Of a stretch of DNA of 64,000 nt, positions 45,866-57,600 are shown piece by piece (within the stretch, counting starts at the first letter, position 1; every line of letters begins with the position of its first letter). The position numbers were made by a program, and so were the translations under genes. Location: positions 124,001-188,000 of the forward strand of contig JAVXUO010001151.1 in NCBI GenBank assembly GCA_033065855.1, written 5' to 3'. The notes beneath the pieces were generated by a model, which made no database searches, was not told the DNA's origin, and saw only the letters and a list, made by a program, of their open reading frames with translations. This DNA comes from Escallonia rubra (taxonomy: Eukaryota; Streptophyta; Magnoliopsida; Escalloniales; Escalloniaceae).

Positions 45866-46408
45866 AACACTAGCTCCTCCTTTGTTTGCCATCCTAAGCT
45901 GACGACGGAAACTCTGGAACTTGTTTTCACTTAAACTTTTTGTCAACAAATCTGCAACTTGATTTTCCGTTCTGACATGCTACAGCTTGATCTCCTCTTG
46001 CAAGACCTTCTCTCTAATGAAATGATAATGCACTTCCACATGCTTAGTCCTTGCATGAAAAACTGGATTCTCGGCCAAACGTATTGCTGACAAGTTATTA
46101 CAATACAAAGAAATTGGATACTCTATTGGCTGATGCAAGTCCTCCAATAGTTGCAAAATCCAAGTGCTCTCTTGAGCTGCCATTGCCACTGCTCGGTACT
46201 CCGCTTCTGTGGTTGACAAAGACACTGTTGGTTGTCTTTTGCTACACCACGAAACTACTCCAGACCCAAGCGTGAAAATATACCCGGTAGTTGAGCGTCG
46301 GGTATCATGGTCACCTGCATAGTCAGCATCACAAAAGCCAACTAGCTTACAATCTCCACCTTTCTTGTATATAATTCCATAGTCAAGTGTACATTTGACA
46401 TATCTCAA
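45866..46408 (-). pseudogene. copia RNase H domain
   Basis: The frame from 46408 contains [37 protein letters not shown] and the segment up to [18 protein letters not shown], which is the copia RNase H with its acidic residues. It runs into a TAG at 45980-45982, where relatives continue without a stop (HVRTENQVADLFTKSLSE-like, seen just below). It is out of frame with the RT piece above. RNase H degrades the RNA template during copying. Confidence 0.85.
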
Positions 46409-46439
46409 AATCCCTCAAACTGCTTCCAAATGAAGCTTC

Positions 46440-47083
46440 TTAGGATTTTGCATGTACCGACTCATCACGCCAACTGCATAAAAAAATGTCAGGTCTTGCT
46501 AGAGTTAAGTAGATCAAACTACCCACCAACTTTCGGTACATCGTCGCTTCTTTCAAGTCGTTTCCTTCATGAGCACACATCTTAGCGTTTGGCTCCATCG
46601 GCGTTGAAATTCGTTTGCAATTTAGCATTTCAAACTTCTTCAACAGATCTTTAGAATACTTTTGTTGATGGAGAAAGATTCCTTCTTCACTACGGTCAAT
46701 CTCCAAGCCAAGGAAGTGGTTAAGTTGTCCAAGCTCTTTCATTAGGAAGCGAATTGAAAAATTCTCCTTTGTTTGGAGAATTTCTTCCTCACAATCTCCT
46801 GTAATTAAGAATCAGATCATCTACGTACACTAGCACAATGGCTAGTTTTCTTCCAACAGCTTTGACAAATAAACTGGAATCCGCCGTTGCTACCGAATAT
46901 CCACTGAGTAAGAAATTCAGCAATCTTACCATACCACGCCCTCGGTGCTTGCTTTAATCCGTAGAGAGCCTTCCGAAGCTTACACACATACTCAGGATGA
47001 TCTCGACTTTGGAAGCCCATCGGTTGACACATGTAAATCTCCCGATCCAACTCGCCATGAAGGAATGCATTATTTACATCCAT
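46440..47083 (-). pseudogene. copia reverse transcriptase, second half
   Basis: [32 protein letters not shown], a YVDD catalytic box at about 46815-46826 and [10 protein letters not shown] mark the copia RT. A frameshift occurs after EFLTQ (about 46910), and another near 46495 beyond LARPDIF. A TAG at 47093-47095 separates it from the first half of RT. RT would act in cytoplasmic particles. Confidence 0.88.
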
Positions 47084-47095
47084 CTGCCATAAATT

Positions 47096-48022
47096 CTAAT
47101 CCTTGCTAGCTGCAAGTGCAAGTAGAACTCGCACACTTGTAAGCTTTGCAACTGGACTAAACGTTTCATCATAATCTAGTCCATATTGTTGAGAAAACCC
47201 CCGAGCTACTAGACGAGCCTTATGTCTCTCAATTGATCCATCTGTATGAAGCTTTATCTTATAAACCCATTTGCAAGAAATAGGTTTGACATCTCTCAGC
47301 TTTGGCACGAGCTCCCAAGTTTGATTCCGTTCTAATGCCTCGATTTCATCTTCCATAGCTTTAATCCATTTTGGATTTTGAGATGCTTCCTCATATGTCT
47401 CTGGCTCTTTTTCATCTGTTTTTTCCATGATGGCGACGTTGGCATACTTGGGATTTGGCTTTCTCGTTCTTGCTGACCTTCTGAGGAGAGGTGTTTCCAC
47501 TCCACTAGAATCACCTTCTTCGCTTGGTTGTTGATACACACTAGTTTGCCAAGGATTTTGAGCCACGTCTTCTTCGGCATTACCTTCGTCGACTGTACCA
47601 TCAACTTCGCTCAGGGGGATCTGAGAAGATTCTAATGCCTCTTTAAAAATATATGAGTTAGGGAGTAGTTCCTCATCTGAGGACCACCACGAAGAAGCTT
47701 CATCAAACACCACATTTCGGGATGTGTAGCACTTCCCAGTTACTGGATCACAGCACCGCCATCCTTTCCTTTGATTTTCGTATCCTACAAAGATACACCT
47801 AACAGCCTTTTTGTCCATCTTGCTACGTAAATGATCAGGTACAAATACATAGCATACACAGCCAAAAACTTTGAAATAACTTACAGTATGCTTTGTGCTC
47901 CATAATTTCTCGAAGGGTGAAAGGAAACTTAACCTTTGTTGAGGAAGTCTATTGATCACAAATACAGTCGTCCTCATTGCTTCTGCCCAAAATCGCCCAG
48001 GAACATTTTTAGCGTGAAGCAT
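47096..48022 (-). pseudogene. copia integrase C-terminal part and first half of RT
   Basis: The 308-codon frame begins with integrase C-terminal motifs (WAEAM, INRLPQ, and F-G-C-x-x-Y at VFGCVCYVF), then a spacer, and from about codon 205 the N-terminal RT block (W-x-x-A-M at KWIKAMEDEI, WVYKIK, KARLVARGFSQQ, YDETFSPVAK). It ends at a TAG (47093-47095) just before the next RT motif. Confidence 0.88.
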
Positions 48023-48047
48023 ACTTCAACATATTTCGGCCAGGTGC

Positions 48048-48512
48048 CTATTCTTCCTTTCTGCTACGCCATTTTTGCTGCGGTGTGCTAGAGCATGTGA
48101 ACTGATGGCATATCCTGCATTCTCCAAGGAAATCTGAGAACTCATCTGAGGTATACTCTCCTCCGTTGTCGGTGCGTAGACAACGAACTTTTTTGCCAAC
48201 CTCTGCTTCTGCTTCCTTCTTGAACTCTCTAAACTTTAAAAAAGTCTCAGATTTTTCCTGCATAAAGTAAACCCTTACATACCTCGAAAAGTCATCAATG
48301 AAGGTCACCGTGTACTTCATCCCACCGATGAAAGCTTGTCTGACCGGCCTAAACACATTAGAGTGTATTAACTCTAATGGTTCCTTTGCTTTAAATTTGG
48401 ACTCTTCAAATGGCAACTGGTGTGGTTTTCCATACTGACAGCCTGCACACACCGTGTCTATTCTCACTTCAATTTGAGGAAGTCCCTTTAGCATCGACTT
48501 CTTCATCATCAC
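48048..48512 (-). pseudogene. copia integrase catalytic core
   Basis: It carries the second half of the zinc finger (CAGCQYGK) and the D,D-35-E core: HSNVFRPV, where the first catalytic Asp is replaced by Asn and a Gly by Arg; then RTDNGGEY with the second Asp. After GECRICHQF the frame shifts (about 48080), so the catalytic Glu region lies in another frame. Both the substitution and the frameshift would abolish activity. Confidence 0.85.
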
Positions 48513-49034
48513 ATCTAGCTAGGAATAGCTAACATGACTTAGCCGAATATGCCATAAATTAGCAGTCTCTTTCCTCCTTGCCTTGTCTACATATACAGTC
48601 TCTGCTGACAGCACATAGACTGACTCTAACCTTTGTCCCTTGATCATCGGCTCTTCAATAATCTCAAGGTCACGATATACCTTTACATCTTGTGGACCAA
48701 ACAAGACAAAATGGCCAGAAGATGTTAATTGTGCTACCGAGAGAAGATTCTTTTTCATACCTGGGACATGATAGACATTTTGAAGTGGCAACTCATCATC
48801 ACTGGATTGGGAAGAGATAATTGCACTACCGACGTGAGCTATCGGTAACTTCGAGTTGTTTGCTATCACCACCACACGACTTCCCTTGTAATCTGACAAA
48901 TTTTGTAGCTTTTCCACATCACCCGTCATGTGATTGGAGCAACCTGAGTCAACAATCCAATCTTTTTCATAATTGATTCAATTGGATGTTATAGCTGTAA
49001 AAGCAAGGTCCTCTTCTTCTGCAGCAAAGAATGC
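48513..49034 (-). pseudogene. copia protease and GAG-pre-integrase domain
   Basis: The protease active site [13 protein letters not shown] (about 48905-48945) keeps D-S-G. LLSVAQL and the GAG-pre-integrase motif [11 protein letters not shown] (about 48526-48560) follow. A TGA at 48978-48980 lies before the active site, and a TAG at 48519-48521 ends the frame before integrase, whereas relatives read through. Confidence 0.85.
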
Positions 49035-49042
49035 CTCAGATC

Positions 49043-49921
49043 TCATTCCTCCTCGACCTTGAAAGTAGCAGCATTACTCTCCACGCCCTTTTTCTTCGAC
49101 CTACATTCTTTCGCCATATGTCCCTTATTCTTGCAATTAAAGCACCGCCCTTCAAACTTTTTGCCACGACTTTGACTCTTTGAGCCTCCCCCTCCACGAG
49201 TGCTCCATTCGCTTTGACGACCTCCCGTATTGTTATCATTCTTTTTAAATCCACCGGCACCATGCTGCTTTGAATTCCATCTGCCGTTATTGGCATAAAG
49301 TGCTTCCTCTTGACCCTTTGGTGAAGCTCCTCCCATTTGCTTAGCTAAGGCTTCTTGACCAGCTAGTAAATTCTTGAATTCTACAAGCGACGACTGAATC
49401 CATCCTTGTACGGCAGCAACAAAGCCTCTATATTCAGGCCTCAGACCATGGATGATGATTCCCTTCATCCTCGTCTCTCTGATCGGAGCTTGTGGATCTA
49501 ACTCCGAGATCTCCCGGCATAACATCTTCACTTTATGGAAGTATTGTGCGACTGTCATGTCACGTTGCGCTATTGAGAGTAATTCGCTCTCTAAGAGTTG
49601 GAGCCTCGTGTCATTTTTCTTCAAAAATAGCTTGGTGAACGTATCCCAAGCCTGTTTTGGGGTTGTGGCGTCTCGGATGTGTTCTAGCACATCTTCTTCA
49701 ACCGTTGTCTTCAAGGCGAACATTGCTTTGCCCGCTTTCATCTTCCACTTTCGCAGCATGCCATTTGCATATTCGGCTTCCGGTTGTGTCACCTCGCTAC
49801 CGTTGACAACCTCCCACAGGTCTTGCCCTTGCATGTAAGACATCATGCAAGTTGACCATGTATTGTAGTTGCTGTTGTTGAGCTTTTTTATTCTGCCGAC
49901 AGCTTGTAGGTCCGTCATCAT
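49043..49921 (-). CDS. copia Gag protein (open frame)
   Basis: A 292-codon open frame encodes a plant copia Gag. It has an N-terminal YNTWSTCMMSYMQGQDLW region, a UBN2-type core (PKQAWDTFTKLFLKKNDTR, MLCREISELDP, GLRPEYRGFVAAVQGW) and a Gly/Lys-rich C-terminus with one zinc knuckle CFNCKNKGHMAKEC (near residues 260-273). It is intact from the ATG at 49921 to TGA at 49043, but the fusion to pol is broken by a frameshift right after it (about 49040). Gag alone could still be made if transcribed from the 5' LTR. Confidence 0.88.
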   Translation of the reverse strand: MMTDLQAVGRIKKLNNSNYNTWSTCMMSYMQGQDLWEVVNGSEVTQPEAEYANGMLRKWKMKAGKAMFALKTTVEEDVLEHIRDATTPKQAWDTFTKLFLKKNDTRLQLLESELLSIAQRDMTVAQYFHKVKMLCREISELDPQAPIRETRMKGIIIHGLRPEYRGFVAAVQGWIQSSLVEFKNLLAGQEALAKQMGGASPKGQEEALYANNGRWNSKQHGAGGFKKNDNNTGGRQSEWSTRGGGGSKSQSRGKKFEGRCFNCKNKGHMAKECRSKKKGVESNAATFKVEEE

Positions 49922-49976
49922 GTCGACAATAAAACTCTCACAAAACTACAATAGATGATCTCCCAAAGAATGCCCG

Positions 49977-49988
49977 GCTCTGATGCCA
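49977..49988 (-). other. primer-binding site of the copia element
   Basis: On the - strand TGGCATCAGAGC starts three bases after the 5' LTR end. It resembles the TGGTATCAGAGC usual in copia elements primed by initiator tRNA-Met. Confidence 0.75.
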
Positions 49989-49991
49989 GAT

Positions 49992-50369
49992 TGTAGAAAA
50001 TAATAAAGCAAGAAGAGTGGTGTATAAAACCTCACTACCAGAAGAAAACAAAGATGTATAACTCTCTCACAGGAAGCTCTCGTAATAAACCTCAGGAAGA
50101 GAAAACACTCAATAGATGAAGAGGTAAACAACAGAAGAATAAAATGCTTGTGAAGGGATACTATATTCAACTAAAGGACTGCCTATATATATAGGCTTAT
50201 AAACTGAACACTCCATGACGTGCATGATGCACGTTCTCCACCTCCACTCCTAAAACTAAGCAACAACTCTACTAACCCATTACTCCTACATACTAGGATC
50301 ATGCTAAGGACTCAGTAACAAACCACTAACATATAGTTAACCCACAAGCTGATGTTGACTACTTCAATA
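49992..50369 (-). repeat. 5' LTR of the copia element
   Basis: It is nearly identical to 45469-45856. In element orientation it begins TATTGAAGTAG and ends CTACA. The TA start instead of TG is shared by both LTRs. Confidence 0.92.
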
Positions 50370-50372
50370 CCT

Positions 50373-52640
50373 CACCAGCCTGCCCACCCTCTGGCAGAAG
50401 TCCTGCCCATAATAGTGCGAGGGCACCCTCGCCCACTCCCAGCCTCGGCCCTTGATTCTGCACCTGTATAATTCATGTCGGCCCCTCAACAGGGACACAG
50501 TCATTGGCCACTACTGTCCCAACATCCCTAAGAATCAATGACAAATCCCTGTCTGATGAGCACTCAGTATCGAGACTAGCCTTAGCGCCATGTTGCCAGC
50601 AAAGACATCGACAACAGGTATGCACGATGGCGCCCTAAAATCCAAGGATTGACATCTACCCTGAGATGCTTCCACCATCGGGCATACTCATTCATCACCA
50701 CCCTCACTGATAAGATGTTGTGAATTTTCCACTCTGTCATCAGGGCTGGCCACTCTCGGGCCCTATCAAACACGACGTAGTAGAAAGCGGTCTCCGTACA
50801 TCATGACTCTTCGTAGCCACAGGGGTGCTCGAAATCATAGCTGAACGCCAAAGCGAGGCTATCAGGGCTGTATCTTGCCACATAGTACCGGTTTGCTCGG
50901 CTTCCCGCTGTCGTCTATCCTAGAAATGTAACTACCAGTAAAGGGCCATGCCTAGTTTCGCGAGCCCTCTCCTTGCCAAGTCTACCCAGAGATCGCGTCC
51001 TCACAGCTAGAAGAGCATGAAGTACGTCCTATGCATTCTTATGTGAATAGAAGATAGACACTCACCCTTCCTACCCAGATCTCAGCCAACCTACACTCGG
51101 GCCTCTAGCTCCTCCCCGAAGCAATGGCCCCTTCACCAGCACACTATACAAGCACCCGTCGTGCTGTGTTGTCCATTGATTGCCTGGGAGCTATAAGGGG
51201 ATCTGGATGCTTCTGTGGATAACTAATCGGCCAATATACAATGTAACACTACAAAGGTATTGCTATAGAAACATCCAATCGATGTATGTCTACACCTCAT
51301 AGTGCCCCTATGACCTCCTTACGTCACTCATAAACTAATCTAACCATGAGTATAGGGTACCCAAACAAATGGGACTTAAGCCATATCGTGCCCCCTTGGC
51401 CATCAGAATGGCCAAAGAAAATACCCGTATGGACACAATATCCTTCGTGCCCCCTCGAAGACAAACCTACATGAGTACAAATATGTAAAAGCTGTTTATT
51501 ATAAGACTCCCTAACACAAAAACATGAAATACCAGACAACGCATAAACATCTAAGTTACCCCTGGGGGCTTACATTTATGGAATGACATTCAGACAAATA
51601 AAATTAATGGGAATGATATTCAGACAAATGAAATTAACTTTGTAATGCATGGCAATCCCTAAATAAAACTTAACTCTGAAGCATAGAGTACGAATTGGCA
51701 ACAAGCACTTACTTCGATATGAATAAGGCAAGGGACGCCACCGGCTGGAATGACGTCTATGTGAACTCATACAGAAATCTATGGGACCCCCCTTCTTTAA
51801 CTCCAGTCGAGCAGCCTTGAAGTCGTATAAGTGCTTCATCCAACTGCGAAAGGTGCCCTTCCTGTTCGACTTCATCTCGATCAAGATCTGCACTAACCTC
51901 CTCTACAAACTCTTTTCCTCCACGTTCAGATGCACTGCATACTCGTCCTTGGTCCCTTGTACATGGAGCCCTTTCAGTATCACAACATCCAATAGCGTCA
52001 AACCAATCTAACTAAATATCGTGATGAAGGTGTGAGCCTGATAACTCCACTTAGAAATAAGTTGAGTCAGTCTACTGATGTTCTTGAGGGCCTCCAATTC
52101 CTCAAATATCACGTCCAAGGCAAGCTCCTGCCCTAGTGAACGTATCATGTCTGCTCGAGCCTCATCATGCATAATGTAGTCATATCAATCGTCCCTTGTT
52201 ACAGCCATCACACTATGAGCCTTAAACACCACAGATGACTAAGGCATGTCCAGCTTATCTACCAATAAGCAACACATGGATCTTGGCGATATCATGGGCA
52301 TGGTATAACCACTCAGGGCTCTAATATATGGTGATGGCAATGTTGGGTTTGTTGCCATCAACGCACCCCTCCAGGGGACAGAGAAATCCCGGTTGGCCAC
52401 CCACATGCTCAAGTCTCTCCATAGCGCCTTATCGGGCATGCTGGACATGACCCCCTTCGACGCCAACAAGATACTACTCTTGTTGTGGTCCAAATCATAA
52501 TTTTGCTAGTCTGACTCCCGATATACAAAAGGGACCAAAGGCTCCCTCTGCGACAGATCGTGACACCCTGCGATGAATGCTGACGACTACTCGTCGCACC
52601 CCGCATCCTCACCAAAGTTTTCTTCCTTCCCCCCCTCATC
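50373..52640 (-). pseudogene. degenerate coding tract, unrecognised (right of the copia element)
   Basis: Several - strand frames have protein-like composition: 52239-52493 (KALWRDLSMWVANRDF), 51576-51893 (EMKSNRKGTFRSWMKHLYDF), 50582-50773 (NEYARWWKHLRVDVNPWILG). They follow one another in the same direction but shift frame and contain stops. No known family is recognised; a transposon-associated protein is likely given the setting. The start may lie near 52640. Confidence 0.4.
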
Positions 52641-53690
52641 GGGCCCTCTCCATATTTCTAATGTCTCCTCCAACACCGCCAACATGCCCCATAGACGTGG
52701 TCCGCCTTTCAGCAATGGTGGCCTACCCTTCGACCCCCTTACCTGGCTTTCCCCTTTCTTCCTCTTCCCTCCCGCTCCCCCTTCCCCTTGGCCGCCCTCT
52801 CCCCGCGGTCTGCCCCTTTCCCTTTCCATTCCTCTCTCTTTTCTTCCCCGCCCCCTTCCCCCTTTGTCTCACTCCACCAGCGGCCCGCCCCATCCCTTTC
52901 TTCCGATCCCCTTCGATATTCATCATTTCTTTACCCACTCCCTTTTGCCCGCACAACTACTCCCTCCCCTGCCGCCACCTCCATGGCCCGTGGCGAGTGT
53001 GCCACCATTGCTTCGTCCATCATTCTTCTACCCATCCACCTTGTTGCTTTAAGAGCTCACCTCGATCTTGCCATTTCCATTCTTCTTTTCCTCTTCTCCT
53101 CATCTTCTCCTTCTTCATTCCTTTCTCTCTCTCACTCCCTCATTTTTTTTCCAAGTATTAAAAGTGGGTAAAATGAAAGATAAAGCCCCAAAAAAACCCA
53201 ATTTTCATATGGGTAGTCAAAGATTTCATCTTGGCCACCCATTTGAAACTTACCTCTTTCATATTAGCCTTTTCATTCAAAATCTCTCACCTCATTCCAA
53301 AATTGCATATTGCACCCCCCCTCCTTCCCCCCCACCCCGATCCACTAACTTACGGATTTACCCCACTAGTTTTGCACCATTTATAGTTTTTGACCCCACT
53401 TTTTTTTCTTCGGCGTTCTGAATTTTCGCACCAAAAGTTATGCGTGTTCTACGCGCCCGGGTCGCCCCTCCACACATACCACACGTAGAGGGCTTATGTT
53501 ACGAACCCATCTTAGTCATCTCTTTTTACCGCCCTTAGGGCCCATTTTGTGCAAAACGTCAACTTTTTCAATGTTCGAAGTTCAATGCTCCCAAAATCGT
53601 TCAATCCACACCGCATGACCAAGTCACGTACGCGTCGATCTTTTTCCCATTTCTTCCTTTTCTTTTTTTTCACTTTTTTGCCTACGTCAT
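52641..53690. other. pyrimidine-rich low-complexity DNA
   Basis: The + strand is very rich in C and T (CCCTTTCC, CTCTTC and similar), giving several long Pro/Ser/Leu chance frames on both strands. From about 53200 to 53690 it becomes less biased but holds no recognised gene. Confidence 0.5.
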
Positions 53691-53693
53691 ACC

Positions 53694-53862
53694 CTCCCCC
53701 TGAGAGGTTGGCCGTCATCCCCCCAAGGGGTTGGCTACCACCCTCTTAAAAAGGTTAGACGCCTCCCCCTTAAAAGGATTGGCCACCTCCTCCTCAGACG
53801 GGGTTGGCTGCCTCCCCTTAGGACGGGGTTAGCTACCTTCCCCCTAAAGGATTTGACTACGC
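53694..53862 (+). repeat. degenerate tandem repeat, about seven units of 23-26 bp
   Basis: Units of the type CCCCCTNAGANGGGTTGGCTACCT follow each other, with GGTTGGC or GGTTAGC as the best-kept core. The array is degenerate. Confidence 0.7.
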
Positions 53863-56081
53863 CTTTCTCCCATGGGCTGCCCGTCGCCACTCTCGAGCAC
53901 CATCTCTGAGTCACGTGCCCATGGCACGATGCCCATCTCCGTAACATCTGTCACTATGGTTGTATGATGTCTGCGCAACACCCGTCCACACATTTGAGTA
54001 TCGTCTCCACATCACATACCCTTGGCATGACGCTCACCCATGCACTACGCCACTCATACAGTCACGCCCCCAGCTCTCTGTCATACTACCACGACCCAGG
54101 TGTTGGTCCATCACTTCATCACACCATCAGCACCTCACCTTGGTCATATAACAAGTTCTTACCCACTCTCCGGAGTGTGCAGCATCCCAAAGGGCTCCCT
54201 TCTGGTGTTTCAGAATGATGACCCTTCACAGCGAAATAGGCTCGTTCTCCAAGACACTATCTCTCCTTAGGGTGACTGACGTGACACTAAGCATACCTAA
54301 GTGTGACCCTGTCACACTCACATTACCCGTGATCATCAACGCCCCCATGACAATGACTCCCAGGTCACTCTGAGACATGCGCAAGTCTTCTGAGGATAGT
54401 GTGCGTAGTTCTCCAGGTAGTTGCGTGCAAGGACCCTCCCTTACCATTGTTAGGTTTTTCTTGTATCTTGACCCTTTCTGTGGGACACAGTAAGGGTTTT
54501 GGATTGGTGGCTGGCACAAGGGCGTTTTCTATCATGACGACACTGCGTGGTCAAGCTTTTCATATGGGCAAAGCTACATTGTACGGGGGCAGGCGGGCTG
54601 AATAGATGATTTGACGCTCCGAGGAGCACCGATTTATGGCCCCCCATGGTGTTGTGGCACTTCGAGGGGGAAGCATGTGTCAACTGGTGACAATGCATGC
54701 TTTTGCTTGTAAATAAGGGCCTTGGGACTTCATTTCAAGGGAGTGTTATATAACCTGACTACTAACCCATGTTTAACATTCCCATCGCGTGCCTTTTTCT
54801 TTTCATATTTTTCCCGGGGTTAGAAGACCTTCCTCCTCATAAGGACACCTAATCGACTTCAGAACGTCTGGTATATAATTAACATGCAATAAAGTTAGCG
54901 CTTTCACAAAATTGTATTTACCAAAATTCTGCTTTTCCTCCCCAAAATATCCTACTTACTACTTTCTTTCTTTTTTTTCCTGGGTTGTCACAACTTGTTA
55001 GTAATTTTGAATTACGCCCCATTTCTAGTATTCAAACATTGTTCACCATTTAGGTATCAATAGCCTGCAAAGCCACTATCACTGTCACACCCTTAACATA
55101 TTACATCTAATCAAGGATCAAATGAAACAAACCAGCATTAAGCAAACTTTGCAAATCTCTAAACCTAAGCAAATTGCATTCAAAAGCCACAGTCTAGAAA
55201 TTCAAGCAAATTGTCCTCAATCCACCTCATCCTTAACCACATTATCGTCGTCTCCATCTTCACTACCTTTAGTGAATATTCATTCCTAACAGATCTCTTG
55301 GTTTTGATTTCTAATTGCAGTCTAGGTTAGGGTAGTAACAAAGCCATTCGATGAAACAGCCACGGTTCGTCTAAAATTGGATGGTGCTTGAGATTCTTAG
55401 CGATATGAGGTAGGTGGTACTGGGTTGATCGACAATTGAGTTGATTATGGTTTTGGCCAATGAGACTTTTTAACTCTGTACTGTCAAAATTGAAATTTTC
55501 AAATCATAATTTTCTGTTTGCACAATGAGATTTAAAAATCCAAAATGGTGTGGAGTGTAATTTCTCTAATTGCAGCTAGATATGTGTAATGAGGACAAAT
55601 ATCAGCGGTGCCAAATGTGGTAAACCTTATCGAACTCCGACAGTTTTTTTTCACCACTATAATGACTCCAAATTCTAATGCCACAACACAAACTAGGACC
55701 ATTGTATATGTACCACCTTTTTGGTCATTCAACTCATATTGTCACAAACGAGGAGCAGGCAAGGAAGAGATTTTAGAGAGAACAATACATCTTCACTCCA
55801 CTTGATCTCTCCAAGTTCCACCAAAGTGACTCAAGTACGCAAAGTTACATAGTTCATATAAGTAACTAAACATGCTATTAAACTATCAGTAACTTACTAC
55901 TTCAAACACTTATTAGCCCATTACCCACCACTTCAACTAAGCATCCATGACACTAATAGATTTGTAAAATACAATCTGGGGCTGCCGGCACCGAATTTCA
56001 TTCCTCTCTCTCCCTATGGAACTTCTTCTCTCGCACTGCCTGCGTCTCTACATCCACTACTGGTTTTTATTGGTGGATGAT
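53863..56081. other. unrecognised DNA
   Basis: Open frames here (for example 53964-54218 +, 54450-54698 -) show no family motif. No RNA gene, LTR pair or TIR pair was found by eye. Confidence 0.3.
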
Positions 56082-56089
56082 GGTGTGGT

Positions 56090-56749
56090 CAGGGGCGGAC
56101 CTCCCATCTGACCAAGGGGGGCCATGGCACCCCCTAACTTTTGGGTAACCCTTTTTTTAAACTTATTAGTTCATGGAAAAACATACAAAAATGTCATTAT
56201 ATTATAATATTAATTAGTTTGAGTCTTATTTTGTTGTAAATTTTACTCTTTGTGCCACCGACCGTCATATATTTGTCTCTCATTTCCTTACTCTATCTTC
56301 ATTCTTCCAAATTTCAAATTTTAAAAATTTATATTACAGGAAAAAAAAAACGAGTATATCAAAATAAAAAAAATTTGTTTAAATTCTTATTGTATGTTAA
56401 CTTATACGTTACTATTGTACTCATACAATTGATAATCACATTAGTAATATATCTATACATTAAGAGTTAAACTTCTTTCATGTAAATATTAATAATTTAT
56501 TATTAACTAACCTTACCAAGTTAAATAAATCACTATGGACAATAAAATTACTATATGATTAGTAGTTAAATTGATGTATGTGAGCAACATTTTGCACTTA
56601 ACTTATTTAATATGAAGACTAATTATAATATATTTTTTATTTTTTGTCTTTTATGTGAACTTGAACCTTCTAAATATTTTTATGTTAGCCATCAATATGT
56701 TTTATGACTTTTTGGCCCCCCGCGATTAGACTTTCTGGGTCCGCCCCTG
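56090..56749. mobile_element. non-autonomous hAT element, 660 bp
   Basis: A perfect 12-bp terminal inverted repeat, CAGGGGCGGACC, is present at both ends. A perfect 8-bp target duplication, GGTGTGGT, flanks it (56082-56089 and 56750-56757). Next to the TIRs are G-runs (GGGGGGCCA). The interior is AT-rich and non-coding. Confidence 0.95.
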
Positions 56750-56757
56750 GGTGTGGT

Positions 56758-57600
56758 ACTGTGTTTAGATTTCTAGATATAGTTTGTTTGGTTTCTCCCT
56801 TGGCCTGATTACTTGTTCGATGGCTTGGAGAAAGTTTCTAGATTTGCTCGTAGGTTGGTGAGAGGCTTTGAGGGTAGATCTGAGATCCGTCCATCTTCGG
56901 TGTCTTGGGGTGGTGTTTAGGTAGGTAAGTGGTTCAGATGTGGTTGGTGAGCAGGGTGGCATTAGCTTGTGGTGGGTTAGGTGGTCGGGTTCTTCTTCTC
57001 GGCGCTGTTGGTCGGAATCATGACATATGGACTAAAAAGATGGTACATTTCTGTTGCTATTAGTCCATATGTCATAATTTTAGTCCCTTGTGGTCGGTTA
57101 GGTGGTCGGAATTTCTCTTTTAACCGAACCGCCCAGTCATGATTCTGAAAAGATGAAAAAGATTAATTTCTTGAAAAAAGAGACCAATTATCTTCATGTT
57201 TAGATACCATTTTTTAAACGATAAATGAACAATCAAATTTAGTTGAGTAAATTGAAAGAAAACAATCACTATGAAAGTATGCGAGTATTGTTTAAATAAC
57301 ATTTCTACTACAATTTTGCAACATGATGAATAGGATAAAGACTAAATCAGGTGGTAATATATTAAGCCTCATCCTATGTATGGGGGGGGGGGGGGTAAAT
57401 TAATACTCTTATTGCTAAAATCGCGCTCTTTTATCACTAAACAAATGTAGTAGTAGCACTTTTTGGTTCCTTTAGTGACAAAAGGTGTAATTTTATAAAA
57501 GAGGGTATGGATGTAACCTCACCATATGTTCACATTAAATCTCAAACTATTTGCATTGTCACGCAAACAAAAACCGTACAATTTCTTATATAATCTTTAT
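56758..57600. other. unrecognised DNA with a hairpin and a G-run
   Basis: A perfect 16-bp inverted repeat (ATGACATATGGACTAA at 57020-57035 and its complement at 57060-57075) can form a hairpin with a 24-nt loop. A run of G lies at about 57382-57395. No gene is recognised. Confidence 0.4.

Larger units (their letters stand above)
45469..50369 (-). mobile_element. Ty1/copia LTR retrotransposon, inactivated
   Basis: Near-identical LTRs at 45469-45856 and 49992-50369 flank gag, protease, integrase, RT and RNase H in copia order on the - strand. A primer-binding site resembling initiator tRNA-Met follows the 5' LTR, and a purine tract precedes the 3' LTR. The similar LTRs suggest a fairly recent insertion, but several stops and frameshifts break pol. 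The outer flanks share TACCT (45465-45469 and 50368-50372), which may be the target duplication if the LTR edges are shifted by one or two bases. Confidence 0.93.

Noticed and set aside
52573-53171. Three long overlapping Pro/Ser-rich frames
   Set aside because: All come from pyrimidine-rich low-complexity DNA; no domain and no consistent frame.
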